This document shows, piece after piece, positions 25,280-35,282 of a stretch of 64,000 nt of DNA. This DNA comes from Lachnoclostridium sp. An169 (GTDB lineage Bacteria > Bacillota > Clostridia > Lachnospirales > Lachnospiraceae): the NCBI RefSeq assembly GCF_002160525.1, contig NZ_NFKT01000021.1:25126-89125 (forward strand), in the 5' to 3' direction. The translations under genes and the position numbers were made by a program. The notes under the pieces are model-generated. The model did not search any database, was not told the DNA's origin, and worked only from the letters and a program-made list of their open reading frames with translations. How positions within the stretch are numbered: the first letter of the stretch is position 1; each line of letters starts with the position of its first letter.

Positions 25280-26050
25280 TTACTCTTCTACAGCCTCTTC
25301 AGCTACTTCTTCTGCTGCTTCCACTTCCTCAGCAGCATTGTCATCATAATATTCTTCCTCAGCTGTTGCTCCCTGATTAGCCTCGATAACAGCGTCTGCC
25401 ATCTTGGAAACGATCAGTTTAACAGCTCTGATTGCATCGTCATTTCCCGGGATAACGTAATCCAGTTCTTCCGGATCACAGTTTGTATCGCAGATACCGA
25501 TCAGTGTAATGCCAAGAGTATGTGCTTCCTGAACACAGATTCTCTCTTTCTTCGGATCAACAACGAAGATTGCATCCGGAAGTCTCTTCATCTCCTTGAT
25601 TCCGCCAAGGTTCTTCTCGAGCTTCTCCCACTCTTTCTTGATCGCGATAACTTCCTTCTTCGGAAGTACGTCGAATGTTCCGTCTTCAGACATAGCCTCG
25701 ATCTCTTTGAGACGTTTGATACGGCTCTGGATGGTCTTGAAGTTTGTGAGCATACCGCCCAGCCATCTCTCATTTACATAGAACATTCCGCAACGCTCTG
25801 CCTCTGTTCTGATCGCATCCTGAGCCTGCTTCTTTGTTCCTACGAAAAGGATCGTGCCGCCCTCTGCAGCAATGTCGGAAACGGCTTTGTATGCATCGTC
25901 AACCATTCCTACAGATTTCTGCAGGTCAATGATGTAAATACCATTTCTCTCTGTGTAGATGTACGGAGCCATTTTCGGGTTCCATCTTCTTGTCTGATGT
26001 CCGAAATGAACACCGGCTTCCAGTAACTGTTTCATTGAAATAACGCTCAT
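25280..26050 (-). CDS. rpsB: 30S ribosomal protein S2
   Basis: Structural protein of the small ribosomal subunit, 256 residues. Family landmarks are visible: [20 protein letters not shown] at the N-terminus, [20 protein letters not shown] and PDAIFVVDP, with a C-terminal acidic tail rich in Glu and Ala (last ~30 residues), which is common in Clostridia. GGAGG precedes ATG 26050. It heads the rpsB-tsf operon under the promoter at 26172-26200. Confidence 0.97.
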   Translation of the reverse strand: MSVISMKQLLEAGVHFGHQTRRWNPKMAPYIYTERNGIYIIDLQKSVGMVDDAYKAVSDIAAEGGTILFVGTKKQAQDAIRTEAERCGMFYVNERWLGGMLTNFKTIQSRIKRLKEIEAMSEDGTFDVLPKKEVIAIKKEWEKLEKNLGGIKEMKRLPDAIFVVDPKKERICVQEAHTLGITLIGICDTNCDPEELDYVIPGNDDAIRAVKLIVSKMADAVIEANQGATAEEEYYDDNAAEEVEAAEEVAEEAVEE

Positions 26051-26171
26051 GTTTCTTCCTCCATTTGGTTTTTAAGCTTCCGCATGTTTTATTTTCCCTG
26101 AGACCGTCCGGCTGCTGCCGGCTTAGGCACCGTCATGGAAATCCGCATACGTGTTTTTTTGCAACGTGTGT

Positions 26172-26200
26172 AGTATATCACAGAACCCCGGGCATTGCAA
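26172..26200 (-). promoter_or_regulatory. Sigma-A promoter of rpsB-tsf
   Basis: Minus strand TTGCAA (26195-26200), 17-base spacer, TATACT (26172-26177). A leader of about 115 bases follows, containing a GCCGGC-AGCA-GCCGG hairpin that could take part in S2 autoregulation; this last point is inference. Confidence 0.65.
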
Positions 26201-26273
26201 GCAGTTTTTCGCTGTATTTCCCCACATTTTTCCAACATTTCACCAATATTTTTCCGGCTTTTTCCCGACTCGC

Positions 26274-26303
26274 AAAAGGACTGCCGCATCTCTGCGGCAG
26301 TCC
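26274..26303 (-). terminator. Intrinsic terminator of the NlpC/P60 gene
   Basis: Perfect 11-base arms GGACTGCCGCA / TGCGGCAGTCC (26278-26288, 26293-26303), loop of four, then TTTT on the minus strand. Confidence 0.85.
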
Positions 26304-26355
26304 CGTCACTCACAGGTTCTCTCAATCCTGTGTGCTGTCTTAAATTTTAATTCTT

Positions 26356-27549
26356 CTAAAACCTTATGTAATCCACCACGCGGACGGATGTAACTCTTAC
26401 GGTCATTCCCGGCTTCGGGGCCTCGATCATCTGTCCGTTTCCTATATAGATAGCAACATGTCCCGGTTTCCAACAGATATCTCCCGGCTGCGGGTTGCTC
26501 ACCACAGTACCTGCCGCGCGAATATCACCGCTTGTTCTCGGAATGGAGATGCCTGCCTGTCTGTAGCACCACTGCACCAGACCGGAACAGTCAAGTCCTA
26601 CACCCGGTGTGGAGCCGCCCCACACATAGGGAACTCCGATCTGTGAATAAGCAGCGCTTACAATAATCTGTCCTGCACTCTGATTATAGTCCGGTACGAA
26701 ATTACTGCTGCCGGAGCTGGAAGAAGAACCGGAACTGCTTCCGCCGGAACTGCCGTTGCTGTTACTATTGCTGCTTCCGCCGCTGTTGCCGCCGCTTTCT
26801 CCCGCCGATTCGTTGCTGCTGTTCGAACTGTTGTTATGGTTCTGCTGCGCTTCCTGCTGACGGCGGGCTTCCTCTTCCTGTTTCTTTCGCTCTTCTTCCT
26901 GTCTCTTTCTCTCTTCTTCAGCCTTCCTTGCCGCCTCTTCCGCCGCTTTTCTCACAGCTTCGTCGATCTGTGCATCCAGATCCTCAACCTCAGCGCTCTT
27001 CTCCTGGATCGTTGCATCCAGTTCATCCTGCTGCGCTTCAAACTCTGTCTGGGACTGCTGAAGCTGACTCTGCTTCTCTTTCAGAGAAGTCTGAAGGTCT
27101 TCTACCTTCTGAACCGTAGCTGCATATTCCTCAAGCTTTTCCCTGTCATAGTCATGTACCTGCTGGGAATACTCTGCCTGAGTCAGCATGCTTGACATAT
27201 CACCTGAAGTAAGTACCTTCTCCATAGTGGCAGTGCCGCTGCCGTTCTCATACATATATTTAATACGAAGCTTCATCGCTTCATACTGCTGTTCTTCCTC
27301 TTCCTGTGCAACCTTGAGATCCTCCTCTGTCTGAGAGATCTCCTCACCCGTCTCAATCAGCTGATTCTCCAGTTCTGTGATCTTTGATATGATACTGTTC
27401 AGCTGTGACTGCAGGCTGCTCACTTCATTCTGGACCGCCTCTTTCTGATTCTTCAGATCATCGATCTCATCTGCGAAAACAGGTGTTACCGCAAGTGAGC
27501 ACGTAAGTGCTGTCGCCAGGAATACACTGCCTACTCTTTTTAATTTCAT
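26356..27549 (-). CDS. Secreted coiled-coil NlpC/P60 cell-wall peptidase
   Basis: Extracellular peptidoglycan hydrolase, probably a DL-endopeptidase used in growth or division. It has 397 residues from ATG 27549 (AGGTGG upstream; a longer frame to 27603 lacks a site). Order: signal peptide ending TPVFADE (~residue 27); PcsB-like coiled coil (~30-210) with long Gln/Glu heptads; KAEEERKRQEEERKK charged run; Ser/Gly/Asn-rich linker (~235-285); NlpC/P60 domain with catalytic DCSGL and histidine GHVAIYIG. It stands alone with its own promoter and terminator. Confidence 0.9.
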   Translation of the reverse strand: MKLKRVGSVFLATALTCSLAVTPVFADEIDDLKNQKEAVQNEVSSLQSQLNSIISKITELENQLIETGEEISQTEEDLKVAQEEEEQQYEAMKLRIKYMYENGSGTATMEKVLTSGDMSSMLTQAEYSQQVHDYDREKLEEYAATVQKVEDLQTSLKEKQSQLQQSQTEFEAQQDELDATIQEKSAEVEDLDAQIDEAVRKAAEEAARKAEEERKRQEEERKKQEEEARRQQEAQQNHNNSSNSSNESAGESGGNSGGSSNSNSNGSSGGSSSGSSSSSGSSNFVPDYNQSAGQIIVSAAYSQIGVPYVWGGSTPGVGLDCSGLVQWCYRQAGISIPRTSGDIRAAGTVVSNPQPGDICWKPGHVAIYIGNGQMIEAPKPGMTVRVTSVRVVDYIRF

Positions 27550-27598
27550 CTTTCCACCTATCCTTATTTTTATATCTATGTCCCCACATATATGCATA

Positions 27599-27627
27599 AT
27601 CATACACCATCAGACAGTTTTTTTCAA
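27599..27627 (-). promoter_or_regulatory. Sigma-A promoter of the NlpC/P60 gene
   Basis: Minus strand TTGAAA (27622-27627), 17-base spacer, TATGAT (27599-27604), giving a leader of about 40 bases. Confidence 0.65.
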
Positions 27628-27817
27628 CAACATTCCATGAAAAATGCATTTTTTCGGGCACAAAAAAGTTCCAACTCAATATGTAATAAATTATAATAAA
27701 TAGTAGCGGAAATTTCAACACATTTTTAACATTTTTGTAATATTTTTATCTGGAAATTTCTTCCTGAGGCAATCCCAGATTCCGTCTGCTGCTCTGTGTA
27801 TTGCCCCCTGAGCCATG

Positions 27818-27872
27818 AAAAAAAGGAAACCACCGGTCGGATCCTGATATACTCCCCTGTCCGGTGATTTCC
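27818..27872 (-). terminator. Intrinsic terminator of gltB-gltD
   Basis: GGAAATCACCGG pairs with CCGGTGGTTTCC (27861-27872 / 27825-27836, one mismatch) and seven Ts follow on the minus strand (27818-27824). Nothing else is seen between here and the NlpC promoter. Confidence 0.8.
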
Positions 27873-27941
27873 TTATTTTATATTCTATGTGATTCCTTAC
27901 AGTTTTTCATCTGCTTTACACGGAAATAAACTTCATGCCTT

Positions 27942-29441
27942 TTACTGAACAGACAGGTTCGTATATCCCATCAGGCTTTCATCCACCTCGCGTGCCGCTT
28001 CACGTCCTTCCCGGATTGCCCACACTACAAGGGACTGTCCCCGGTGCATATCTCCGGCGGTAAACACGTTCTTTACATTTGTGGAATATTTGCCGGAAGC
28101 TGTCTTTACATTTGTACGTCCGTCCACTTCCACGCCGAAAGCTTTCGTGACATAATCCTCGCTTCCCAGGAAACCTGCCGCAATCAGCACCAGATCTGCG
28201 GGAACGGTATACTCGCTGCCCGCGATCTCTGTCATAACCGTCCTTCCCGTCTTCTCGTCCTTCTTCGGCTCAAGCTTTACGAGGACAGCCTTGCAGAGTT
28301 TTCCTTTTTTGTCCTTGACAAATTCCTTCACTGTAGTTGTGTAGACTCTCGGATCCTTGCCGAACACCGCGATTGCCTCCTGCTGGCCGTAATCCGTCTT
28401 GCAGATCCTGGGCCACTCCGGCCAGGGGTTGTTCTCCGCTCTCTCATCCGGCGCTTTCGGCATCATCTCCAGCTGCAGCACGGATTTTGCTCCGTGGCGG
28501 ATGGATGTTCCCACGCAGTCATTGCCGGTGTCTCCACCGCCGATGACGATGACGTGTTTTCCTTTTGCAGAAATGTAATCGCCGTCTTTCAGCTCCATAT
28601 TGTTTGACCAGAGAGCTTTCGTCGTGGACTTCAGGAAATCCACGGCAAAGTAAATTCCCTCTGCCTCACGCCCCGGAGCCTTGATGTCTCTCGGATTGGA
28701 TGCGCCGCAGGCAAGTACAACTCTGTCATAGTCCTTGAGAAGCTGTGCCGGCTTTACATCTTTTCCCACATTGCAGCTGACGCGGAACTCAATTCCTTCT
28801 TCTTCCATGATCTTGATCTTCCGGTCAATATACTGTTTCTCCAGCTTCATGTTGGGGATACCGTAGCGGAGCAGTCCGCCCGGCTTGTCCTCCCGCTCGA
28901 AAACAGTCACGGAATGTCCTCTGCTGTTGAGCATATCTGCCACAGTCAGTCCTGCCGGACCGGAACCGATCACCGCGATCTTCTTTCCCGTGCGGACTTT
29001 CGGCGGACGCGCTTTTGCATATCCCGTCTCGTATGCATTCTCAATGATCGCATACTCATTGCTCTTCGTCGCTACCGGGTCCTCGTTCAGTCCGCAGGTA
29101 CATGCATTCTCGCACAGTGCCGGGCATACCCGTGCGGTAAACTCCGGGAAATTGTTTGTCTTTGCGAGGCGGTAATACGCCTCCTCCCAGTTTCCGTTAT
29201 AGATCAGGTCGTTCCACTCCGGCACCAGGTTGTGCAGCGGACACCCGCTGGCCATCCCCATCAGGTTCTGGCCGGACTGGCAGAACGGCACGCCGCACGC
29301 CATGCACCGTGCCCCCTGGATCTCCTGTTCTTCCTTGGAAAGCGGAGTGTAAAACTCATTGAAGTGCTTTATCCTCTCAAGAGGCTGCTCCGCCGTCTTG
29401 TCCTGTCTTGCATAATCCATAAATCCTGTTGGTTTTCCCAT
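27942..29441 (-). CDS. gltD: Glutamate synthase small (beta) subunit
   Basis: FAD and Fe-S protein that passes electrons from NAD(P)H to the large subunit for glutamate synthesis. It has 499 residues. The N-terminal ferredoxin-like part has CMACGVPFC and CPLHN, plus CPALCENACTCG. The FAD-binding GSGPAGLTVAD is at ~160, the NAD(P)-binding GGGDTGNDCVG at ~300, and the C-terminal FTAGDMHRGQSLVVWAI is a family hallmark. It begins 14 bases after gltB and shares its promoter. Confidence 0.95.
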   Translation of the reverse strand: MGKPTGFMDYARQDKTAEQPLERIKHFNEFYTPLSKEEQEIQGARCMACGVPFCQSGQNLMGMASGCPLHNLVPEWNDLIYNGNWEEAYYRLAKTNNFPEFTARVCPALCENACTCGLNEDPVATKSNEYAIIENAYETGYAKARPPKVRTGKKIAVIGSGPAGLTVADMLNSRGHSVTVFEREDKPGGLLRYGIPNMKLEKQYIDRKIKIMEEEGIEFRVSCNVGKDVKPAQLLKDYDRVVLACGASNPRDIKAPGREAEGIYFAVDFLKSTTKALWSNNMELKDGDYISAKGKHVIVIGGGDTGNDCVGTSIRHGAKSVLQLEMMPKAPDERAENNPWPEWPRICKTDYGQQEAIAVFGKDPRVYTTTVKEFVKDKKGKLCKAVLVKLEPKKDEKTGRTVMTEIAGSEYTVPADLVLIAAGFLGSEDYVTKAFGVEVDGRTNVKTASGKYSTNVKNVFTAGDMHRGQSLVVWAIREGREAAREVDESLMGYTNLSVQ

Positions 29442-29455
29442 TTTCGGCCGCCTCC

Positions 29456-32400
29456 TTACTTTCCGCTCTTAATCTTGTTAAATGCTTCAATCTGTGCCTT
29501 TTCCCTGCTTAAGCCCTTCTCTTCCATCTGGATGATGGCTGCCATCATCTTCTCATAATCCTCCGGAATGATCTTCTTGAATTTCGGCAGGTACTCTGCA
29601 AAGTTGTCGAGGATCTTCTTGCCGATCTCGGAGTTTGTATAGGCAACATGCTCCTGGATCATATTTTTCAGTTCCTGGACATCATACTTGTCCGTTACGC
29701 GCTCGATATTTACCATGGCCTTGTTGACCTTCTTGTAAAGAGTGCTGTCCATATCGAGTACATAGGCGATTCCGCCGCTCATTCCGGCCGCGAAGTTCTT
29801 TCCGGTCTGTCCCAGAATCACCACGCATCCGCCGGTCATGTACTCGCAGCCGTGGTCGCCGACGCCTTCCACAACTGCGCGGACACCGGAATTTCTCACA
29901 CAGAAACGCTCTCCCGCAACACCGCCGATAAAGGCCTTGCCGCTTGTCGCTCCGTAGAACGCAACGTTTCCTATTATAATATTCTCATCAGACTTGAATT
30001 TGATTCCGCTCGGCGGGCATACTACCAGTTTTCCGCCGGAGAGGCCTTTTCCGAAGTAATCGTTGCTGTCGCCGGTAAGTTCCAGAGTCAGTCCCTTCGG
30101 AATGAATGCGCCGAAGCTCTGTCCGCCTGCTCCCTTACACTTGATGACGAAGCTGTCCTCCGGCAGTCCGTCCGGATATCTCCTCGTAATCTCTGAACCG
30201 AAGATCGTTCCGAAGGTACGGTCCGTATTGGTCACGTCCACCTCCAGGCTTCTCTTCTGTCCTTTCTCCAGAGCCGGAAGGAGCTGTTTTACAAGAACTC
30301 TTTCATCCAGAGTCTTGTTCAGTTCAAAGTCATATACTTTCTTCGGGTTGAAAATCATGCCTTTCTTCTCTTCCGCATACGGATTGTAGAGCACGCTGGT
30401 CAGATCCAGGGATGCCGCGCGGCTGGAAGTCGGAGTATCCTTCACTTTCAGAAGATCGGTTCTTCCAACCAGTTCATCCACCGTGCGCACGCCCAGTTTC
30501 GCCATATATTCTCTTAATTCTTCCGCGATGAAGCGCATGAAGTTTATCACGTATTCCGGTTTTCCGGTGAAACGTTTCCGCAGTTCCGGATTCTGGGTGG
30601 CTACGCCCACCGGACAGGTATCCAGGTTGCAGACACGCATCATCACGCAGCCCATGGTCACAAGCGGTGCTGTGGCAAATCCGAACTCTTCTGCTCCGAG
30701 CAGGGCAGCGATGGCCACGTCGCGTCCGCTCATCAGCTTGCCGTCCGTCTCGATACGCACGCGCTCGCGCAGACCGTTCTGAATCAGTGTCTGGTGTGTC
30801 TCCGCAAGTCCAAGCTCCCAGGGAAGTCCCGCATTCTGGATGGAACTTCTCGGTGCCGCTCCGGTTCCTCCGTCGTATCCGGAGATCAGGATGACTCCCG
30901 CTCCCGCCTTGGCAACGCCGGCAGCAACCGTTCCCACGCCTGCCTCGGACACAAGTTTTACGGAAATTCTTGCATTTTTATTGGCGTTCTTGCAGTCGTA
31001 AATGAGCTGTGCCAGGTCCTCGATGGAGTAGATATCGTGGTGCGGCGGCGGTGAGATCAGGCTCACACCCGGCGTGGAGTGACGGGTCTTTGCAATCCAC
31101 GGATATACCTTTCCTCCCGGAAGGTGTCCGCCCTCGCCCGGTTTTGCTCCCTGGGCCATCTTGATCTGGATCTCCTGGGCGCTCACCAGATATCTGCTGG
31201 TCACGCCGAAACGTCCGGAAGCCACCTGCTTGATGGCAGAACAGCGGTCTGTGTCAAGGCGTTCAATGTCCTCCCCGCCCTCACCGGAGTTGGACTTTCC
31301 ATGGAGACGGTTCATGGCAATAGCCAGCGTCTCGTGGGCTTCCTTGGAAATGGAACCGTAGGACATGGCTCCCGTCTTGAAACGGGTAACAATGGAATCC
31401 ACGCTCTCCACTTCCTCCAGAGGCACTCCTTTCTTCGGATAGTTGAAGTCGAGCTGTCCTCTTAAGTTGATCTTCTCGCCTTCCTCATCCACCATCCTGG
31501 TATACTCTTTAAACATCTCGTAATCGCCGCGCCTCGTGGACTGCTGCAGCATGTGAATGGTCTGGGGATTGTAGAGATGCTCCTCCCCGCCGCTCTTGTA
31601 TTTGTGCTGTCCCACACTGTCCAGCGTCATATCAACGCCCAGTCCGAGCGGATCAAATGCCTCTGTGTGGAATGCGGTGTAGTCCTCGGCGATCTCCTCG
31701 ATGCCGATTCCGCCCACACGGCTCACCGTATCAGTAAAGTAACGGCTGATAAAGTCTTCTTTCAGTCCGATCGCCTCGAAGATCTTCGCGCCCTGGTAGG
31801 ACTGGATCGTAGAGATTCCCATCTTTGAGGCAATCTTGATGATTCCGTGAATCACCGCGTTGTTGTAATCGTCTACTGCTGCATAGTAATCCTTGTGCAG
31901 AAGTCTCGCCTCGATCAGCTGACGGATTGACTCATGCGCCAGATAGGGGTTGATCGCACATGCGCCGTAGCCGAGCAGCGTGGCAAAGTGGTGTACCTCT
32001 CTGGGCTCGCCGCTCTCCAGGATCATGGCAACAGAAGTTCTCTTCTTCGTGCGCACCAGGTGCTGCTGAAGTCCGGATACCGCCAGAAGGGACGGGATCG
32101 CCACATGGTATTCATCCATATCCCTGTCTGTAAGGATCAGGATGTTGGCTCCCTCACGGATCACTCTGTCTACCTCGATAAACAGATACTCGATCGCCTT
32201 CTCAAGGCTTGTGTTCTTATAATAGGTAATCGGGATCTCCGCCACCTTGAATCCGTCCACCTTCATGTTTTTGATCTTCAGAAGGTCTGTATTGGTAAGG
32301 ATCGGGTTGTCCACCCGCAGCATCTTACAATTTTCCTCTTTCTTCTCAAGCAGGTTTCCGTCTTTTCCCACATAGATCGTCGTGGATGTGACAATCTCCT

Positions 32401-33988
32401 CGCGGATCGCGTCGATAGGCGGGTTTGTCACCTGCGCGAAAAGCTGTTTGAAATATCCGAACAGCGGCTGGCGCTTTCTCGAGAGCACCGAGAGCGGCGC
32501 GTCGATTCCCATGGCAGCGATTCCCTCACCGCCGTTCTGTGCCATGGTAAGGATGGATTCTCTCACATCCTCATAGGAATATCCGAAAGCTTTCTGAAGC
32601 TGGGTACACTCCTCTTTCGTATATTTCGGGATATCCTTGTTGGGGATCTTCAGATCTTTCAGGCGGATCAGGTTGCGGTCCAGCCATTCCCCGTAAGGCT
32701 CCTCGTTTGCATATTTTTCTTTCAGTTCCTCATCGTCGATCACTCTTCCTGCGACAGTGTCCACAAGAAGCATCTTGCCCGGATGGAGACGTTCTTTTAC
32801 AAGGATCTTCGTGGGATCGATGTCAAGGACGCCCACCTCGGAAGAGAGGATCAGGTTGTCATCATCTGTAATGTAGTATCTTGACGGTCTGAGTCCGTTT
32901 CTGTCCAGAACCGCTCCCATCACATCTCCGTCGGAGAACAGGATGGACGCCGGTCCGTCCCATGGCTCCATCATGGTCGCATAATACTGATAGAAATCCT
33001 TCTTGTTCTGGGACATACTGCGGTTGTTTACCCATGGCTCCGGAATGGCGATCATCACTGCCAGCGGCAGCTCCATACCGCTCATCACCATGAATTCCAG
33101 GGCGTTGTCCAGCATCGCGGAGTCGGAACCGGATGTATTGATCGCCGGAAGCACCTTGTGGAGCTCGCCTTTTAAGCAGCCCGCCTCCATGGTCTCCTCT
33201 CTGGCGCGCATCTTGTCCGCATTTCCGCGGATCGTGTTGATCTCACCGTTATGTACGATGAAACGGTTCGGATGCGCCCTCTGCCAGCTGGGTGCCGTGT
33301 TGGTACTGAATCTGGAATGTACCATGGCGATGGCAGACTCAAAATCCTCATCCTGGAGATCTCCGAAGAACTGACGGAGCTGCCCTACCAGGAACATTCC
33401 CTTATATACAATCGTACGGCTTGAAAGAGAGACAACATAAGTATCGTCGCTGCTCTGCTCAAACACACGTCTTACCACATAAAGGCGGCGGTCAAAGGGC
33501 AGACCCTTTTCGATCTTCTTCGGCCGCTCGATAAATGCCTGCATAATACAGGGCATGCAGTCCACTGCGGTCTTTCCGAGGATCTCCGGATGAATCGGCA
33601 CTTCCCTCCAGCCCAGGAATTTTAACCCTTCCTTCTTGACAATCACTTCGAAAATATTTTTCGCCTGATTGCGCTTCAGCTCATCCTGAGGAAGGAAAAA
33701 CATTCCCACGCCGTAGTCTCTCTCCCCGCCCAGTTCAATGCCGAGAGGGGTACAGACTTTTTTGAAAAACCTGTGGGAAACCTGCAGAAGAATTCCCACA
33801 CCGTCTCCGGTCTTGCCTTCCGCGTCTTTTCCTGCCCTGTGCTCCAGGTGCTCCACGATCTCGAGAGCGCCCGCGACAGTGCTGTGGCTTTTTACGCCTT
33901 TTATATTTACAATAGCGCCGATCCCACAGTTATCGTGTTCAAAACTTTCGCGATACAGTCCCTGCGGACTTTTCTTCTCATCTTTCAT
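29456..33988 (-). CDS. gltB: Glutamate synthase large (alpha) subunit
   Basis: Ferredoxin- or NADPH-type glutamate synthase that moves the glutamine amide to 2-oxoglutarate. It has 1,510 residues, normal for the family. Order: class II glutaminase domain whose nucleophile is the Cys in HDNCGIG after a short propeptide; a central domain; an FMN-binding synthase domain (KPGEGGHLPGGKV, ISGYDGGTGAAP) with the 3Fe-4S cysteines CNLDTCPVGVATQ; C-terminal GXGXG beta-helix. Start ATG 33988 has GGAAAGGA upstream. It is co-transcribed with gltD. A palindrome over the -35 region suggests regulation. Confidence 0.97.
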   Translation of the reverse strand: MKDEKKSPQGLYRESFEHDNCGIGAIVNIKGVKSHSTVAGALEIVEHLEHRAGKDAEGKTGDGVGILLQVSHRFFKKVCTPLGIELGGERDYGVGMFFLPQDELKRNQAKNIFEVIVKKEGLKFLGWREVPIHPEILGKTAVDCMPCIMQAFIERPKKIEKGLPFDRRLYVVRRVFEQSSDDTYVVSLSSRTIVYKGMFLVGQLRQFFGDLQDEDFESAIAMVHSRFSTNTAPSWQRAHPNRFIVHNGEINTIRGNADKMRAREETMEAGCLKGELHKVLPAINTSGSDSAMLDNALEFMVMSGMELPLAVMIAIPEPWVNNRSMSQNKKDFYQYYATMMEPWDGPASILFSDGDVMGAVLDRNGLRPSRYYITDDDNLILSSEVGVLDIDPTKILVKERLHPGKMLLVDTVAGRVIDDEELKEKYANEEPYGEWLDRNLIRLKDLKIPNKDIPKYTKEECTQLQKAFGYSYEDVRESILTMAQNGGEGIAAMGIDAPLSVLSRKRQPLFGYFKQLFAQVTNPPIDAIREEIVTSTTIYVGKDGNLLEKKEENCKMLRVDNPILTNTDLLKIKNMKVDGFKVAEIPITYYKNTSLEKAIEYLFIEVDRVIREGANILILTDRDMDEYHVAIPSLLAVSGLQQHLVRTKKRTSVAMILESGEPREVHHFATLLGYGACAINPYLAHESIRQLIEARLLHKDYYAAVDDYNNAVIHGIIKIASKMGISTIQSYQGAKIFEAIGLKEDFISRYFTDTVSRVGGIGIEEIAEDYTAFHTEAFDPLGLGVDMTLDSVGQHKYKSGGEEHLYNPQTIHMLQQSTRRGDYEMFKEYTRMVDEEGEKINLRGQLDFNYPKKGVPLEEVESVDSIVTRFKTGAMSYGSISKEAHETLAIAMNRLHGKSNSGEGGEDIERLDTDRCSAIKQVASGRFGVTSRYLVSAQEIQIKMAQGAKPGEGGHLPGGKVYPWIAKTRHSTPGVSLISPPPHHDIYSIEDLAQLIYDCKNANKNARISVKLVSEAGVGTVAAGVAKAGAGVILISGYDGGTGAAPRSSIQNAGLPWELGLAETHQTLIQNGLRERVRIETDGKLMSGRDVAIAALLGAEEFGFATAPLVTMGCVMMRVCNLDTCPVGVATQNPELRKRFTGKPEYVINFMRFIAEELREYMAKLGVRTVDELVGRTDLLKVKDTPTSSRAASLDLTSVLYNPYAEEKKGMIFNPKKVYDFELNKTLDERVLVKQLLPALEKGQKRSLEVDVTNTDRTFGTIFGSEITRRYPDGLPEDSFVIKCKGAGGQSFGAFIPKGLTLELTGDSNDYFGKGLSGGKLVVCPPSGIKFKSDENIIIGNVAFYGATSGKAFIGGVAGERFCVRNSGVRAVVEGVGDHGCEYMTGGCVVILGQTGKNFAAGMSGGIAYVLDMDSTLYKKVNKAMVNIERVTDKYDVQELKNMIQEHVAYTNSEIGKKILDNFAEYLPKFKKIIPEDYEKMMAAIIQMEEKGLSREKAQIEAFNKIKSGK

Positions 33989-34024
33989 AGTCGCTGTCCT
34001 TTCCTTTCATTTTTTACTTTTACA

Positions 34025-34053
34025 AATATACATGATTTTCTTTTCCCTGTAAA
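34025..34053 (-). promoter_or_regulatory. Sigma-A promoter of gltB-gltD with overlapping palindrome
   Basis: Minus strand TTTACA (34048-34053), 17-base spacer, TATATT (34025-34030). The -35 hexamer lies inside the palindrome CCTGT-TT-ACAGG flanked by TT and GAA runs, a possible operator. The remaining upstream stretch to 34208 is very AT-rich and holds no gene. Confidence 0.6.
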
Positions 34054-34208
34054 CAGGAAAATCTTTGATATTATCTGATAATTCGACTTTATTTTAATTT
34101 TCTTTTTATTTTCTGATAATTCTAATTCTGAACAAACATTAATAATTTTTCCTGATATTTGTCCTCTTCCCTTTTATTTCCAGAAAAAACATCAATTTTC
34201 ACGCATAG

Positions 34209-34237
34209 AAAAAGCGGCGGATTTTTAATTCCGCCGC
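34209..34237 (-). terminator. Intrinsic terminator of the argS/AlaX/CPBP unit
   Basis: Perfect 8-base arms GCGGCGGA / TCCGCCGC (34214-34221, 34230-34237) and five Ts on the minus strand. It lies about 100 bases after the CPBP gene stop. Confidence 0.8.
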
Positions 34238-34340
34238 ACTCAATTTAAAATTGTATTTTTATAAGTACAATCTGATTTTTCTTCTGTTTCCGCTGTATGC
34301 CATCTTCATCCGCTGTATCATCCGTTTATTCGCATACCGC

Positions 34341-35282
34341 TCACATAAAATCGAAAGGACTGCCGTCCTGCTCCTTTTTCGGCTTTTCCGGCGGGTTCGG
34401 ATCCCCCCAGTCCCGCATTTTCTGAATCAGGACAAACATCGCCGAACAGATAAACGCGCTGACAATCACCGCTGCCGCCATCCGTTCCGCGCCGCCTCCC
34501 AGCCAGTCGAACACGCCGGTCTCCGTGAACACCACCGAACCGCTGTTCAGCAGGATGTGCAGGAAAACCGGTGCTTTCACCGAGCCGAACTTCTCATACA
34601 GATAGGAGAGAAGGATTCCCAGAAGGAAGCTGTACACAAGCTGTATCATGTTGGTATGCATCAGTGCAAAGAACACCGAAGACCAGAGCGCCGAGTAGAA
34701 AAACCCCCTGTTTTCCCTGTACCTGCGGAACATCACACCCCGGAACATCATTTCCTCCGCAACCGGCGAAATAATGCCAAGACAGATCAGTTCCACCGGG
34801 AAGGAAGAACTGTACACCGCCGCCGTCGCGTCCTGGTACTGCGGATCATAAAGGACAAGCTGTACCATTGCCGACAGGCATGTCACTCCGATGCATCCGA
34901 CAATTCCCATAACCGCCACCGGCCAGTATTTCGAGACCGGCGCTTTCTTCCACTGAGGAATGTTGTACGTGACTTCCAGCTGTCTGTCCTTCCGAAAGAG
35001 AATCACCGTCATAATCAGAGTGCCGAGGGCGGCTGCCGCAGTGATCTGTGCCTGGTAACTCATCACCTGCCTCAGCAGCGTCTCCATCGCCGATACATAG
35101 AACTCGGCAAATTCTTTCTGTGAAGAGACACTGCCCGAACTCAGTTCTCTGAGCATATCCGACATCGTCGGGACGGCGATCACAAGCTCCACCACCACAA
35201 TCACAGCCATCTGGATCAGCCAGTACCCGAGCAGAGGTCCCGCCAGGGACCAGAATGAACTTTTTCTGCGAATTTGATTCAT
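34341..35282 (-). CDS. CPBP-family intramembrane glutamic endopeptidase
   Basis: Membrane protease related to CAAX/Abi proteins. It has 313 residues and about eight hydrophobic segments. The catalytic motifs are EEMMFRG (~residue 165) and FALMHTN (~205), followed by a third membrane helix with LLGILLSYLYEKFG. The C-terminus is polar and proline-rich (NPPEKPKKEQDG). Its ATG immediately follows the stop of the AlaX gene, so it is the last gene of the argS unit. The substrate is unknown. Confidence 0.82.
   Translation of the reverse strand: MNQIRRKSSFWSLAGPLLGYWLIQMAVIVVVELVIAVPTMSDMLRELSSGSVSSQKEFAEFYVSAMETLLRQVMSYQAQITAAAALGTLIMTVILFRKDRQLEVTYNIPQWKKAPVSKYWPVAVMGIVGCIGVTCLSAMVQLVLYDPQYQDATAAVYSSSFPVELICLGIISPVAEEMMFRGVMFRRYRENRGFFYSALWSSVFFALMHTNMIQLVYSFLLGILLSYLYEKFGSVKAPVFLHILLNSGSVVFTETGVFDWLGGGAERMAAAVIVSAFICSAMFVLIQKMRDWGDPNPPEKPKKEQDGSPFDFM

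Noticed and set aside
26690..26870. Repeat array inside the NlpC/P60 gene
   Set aside because: It is the Ser/Gly/Asn-rich linker of the protein; low-complexity codons, not a separate DNA repeat element.
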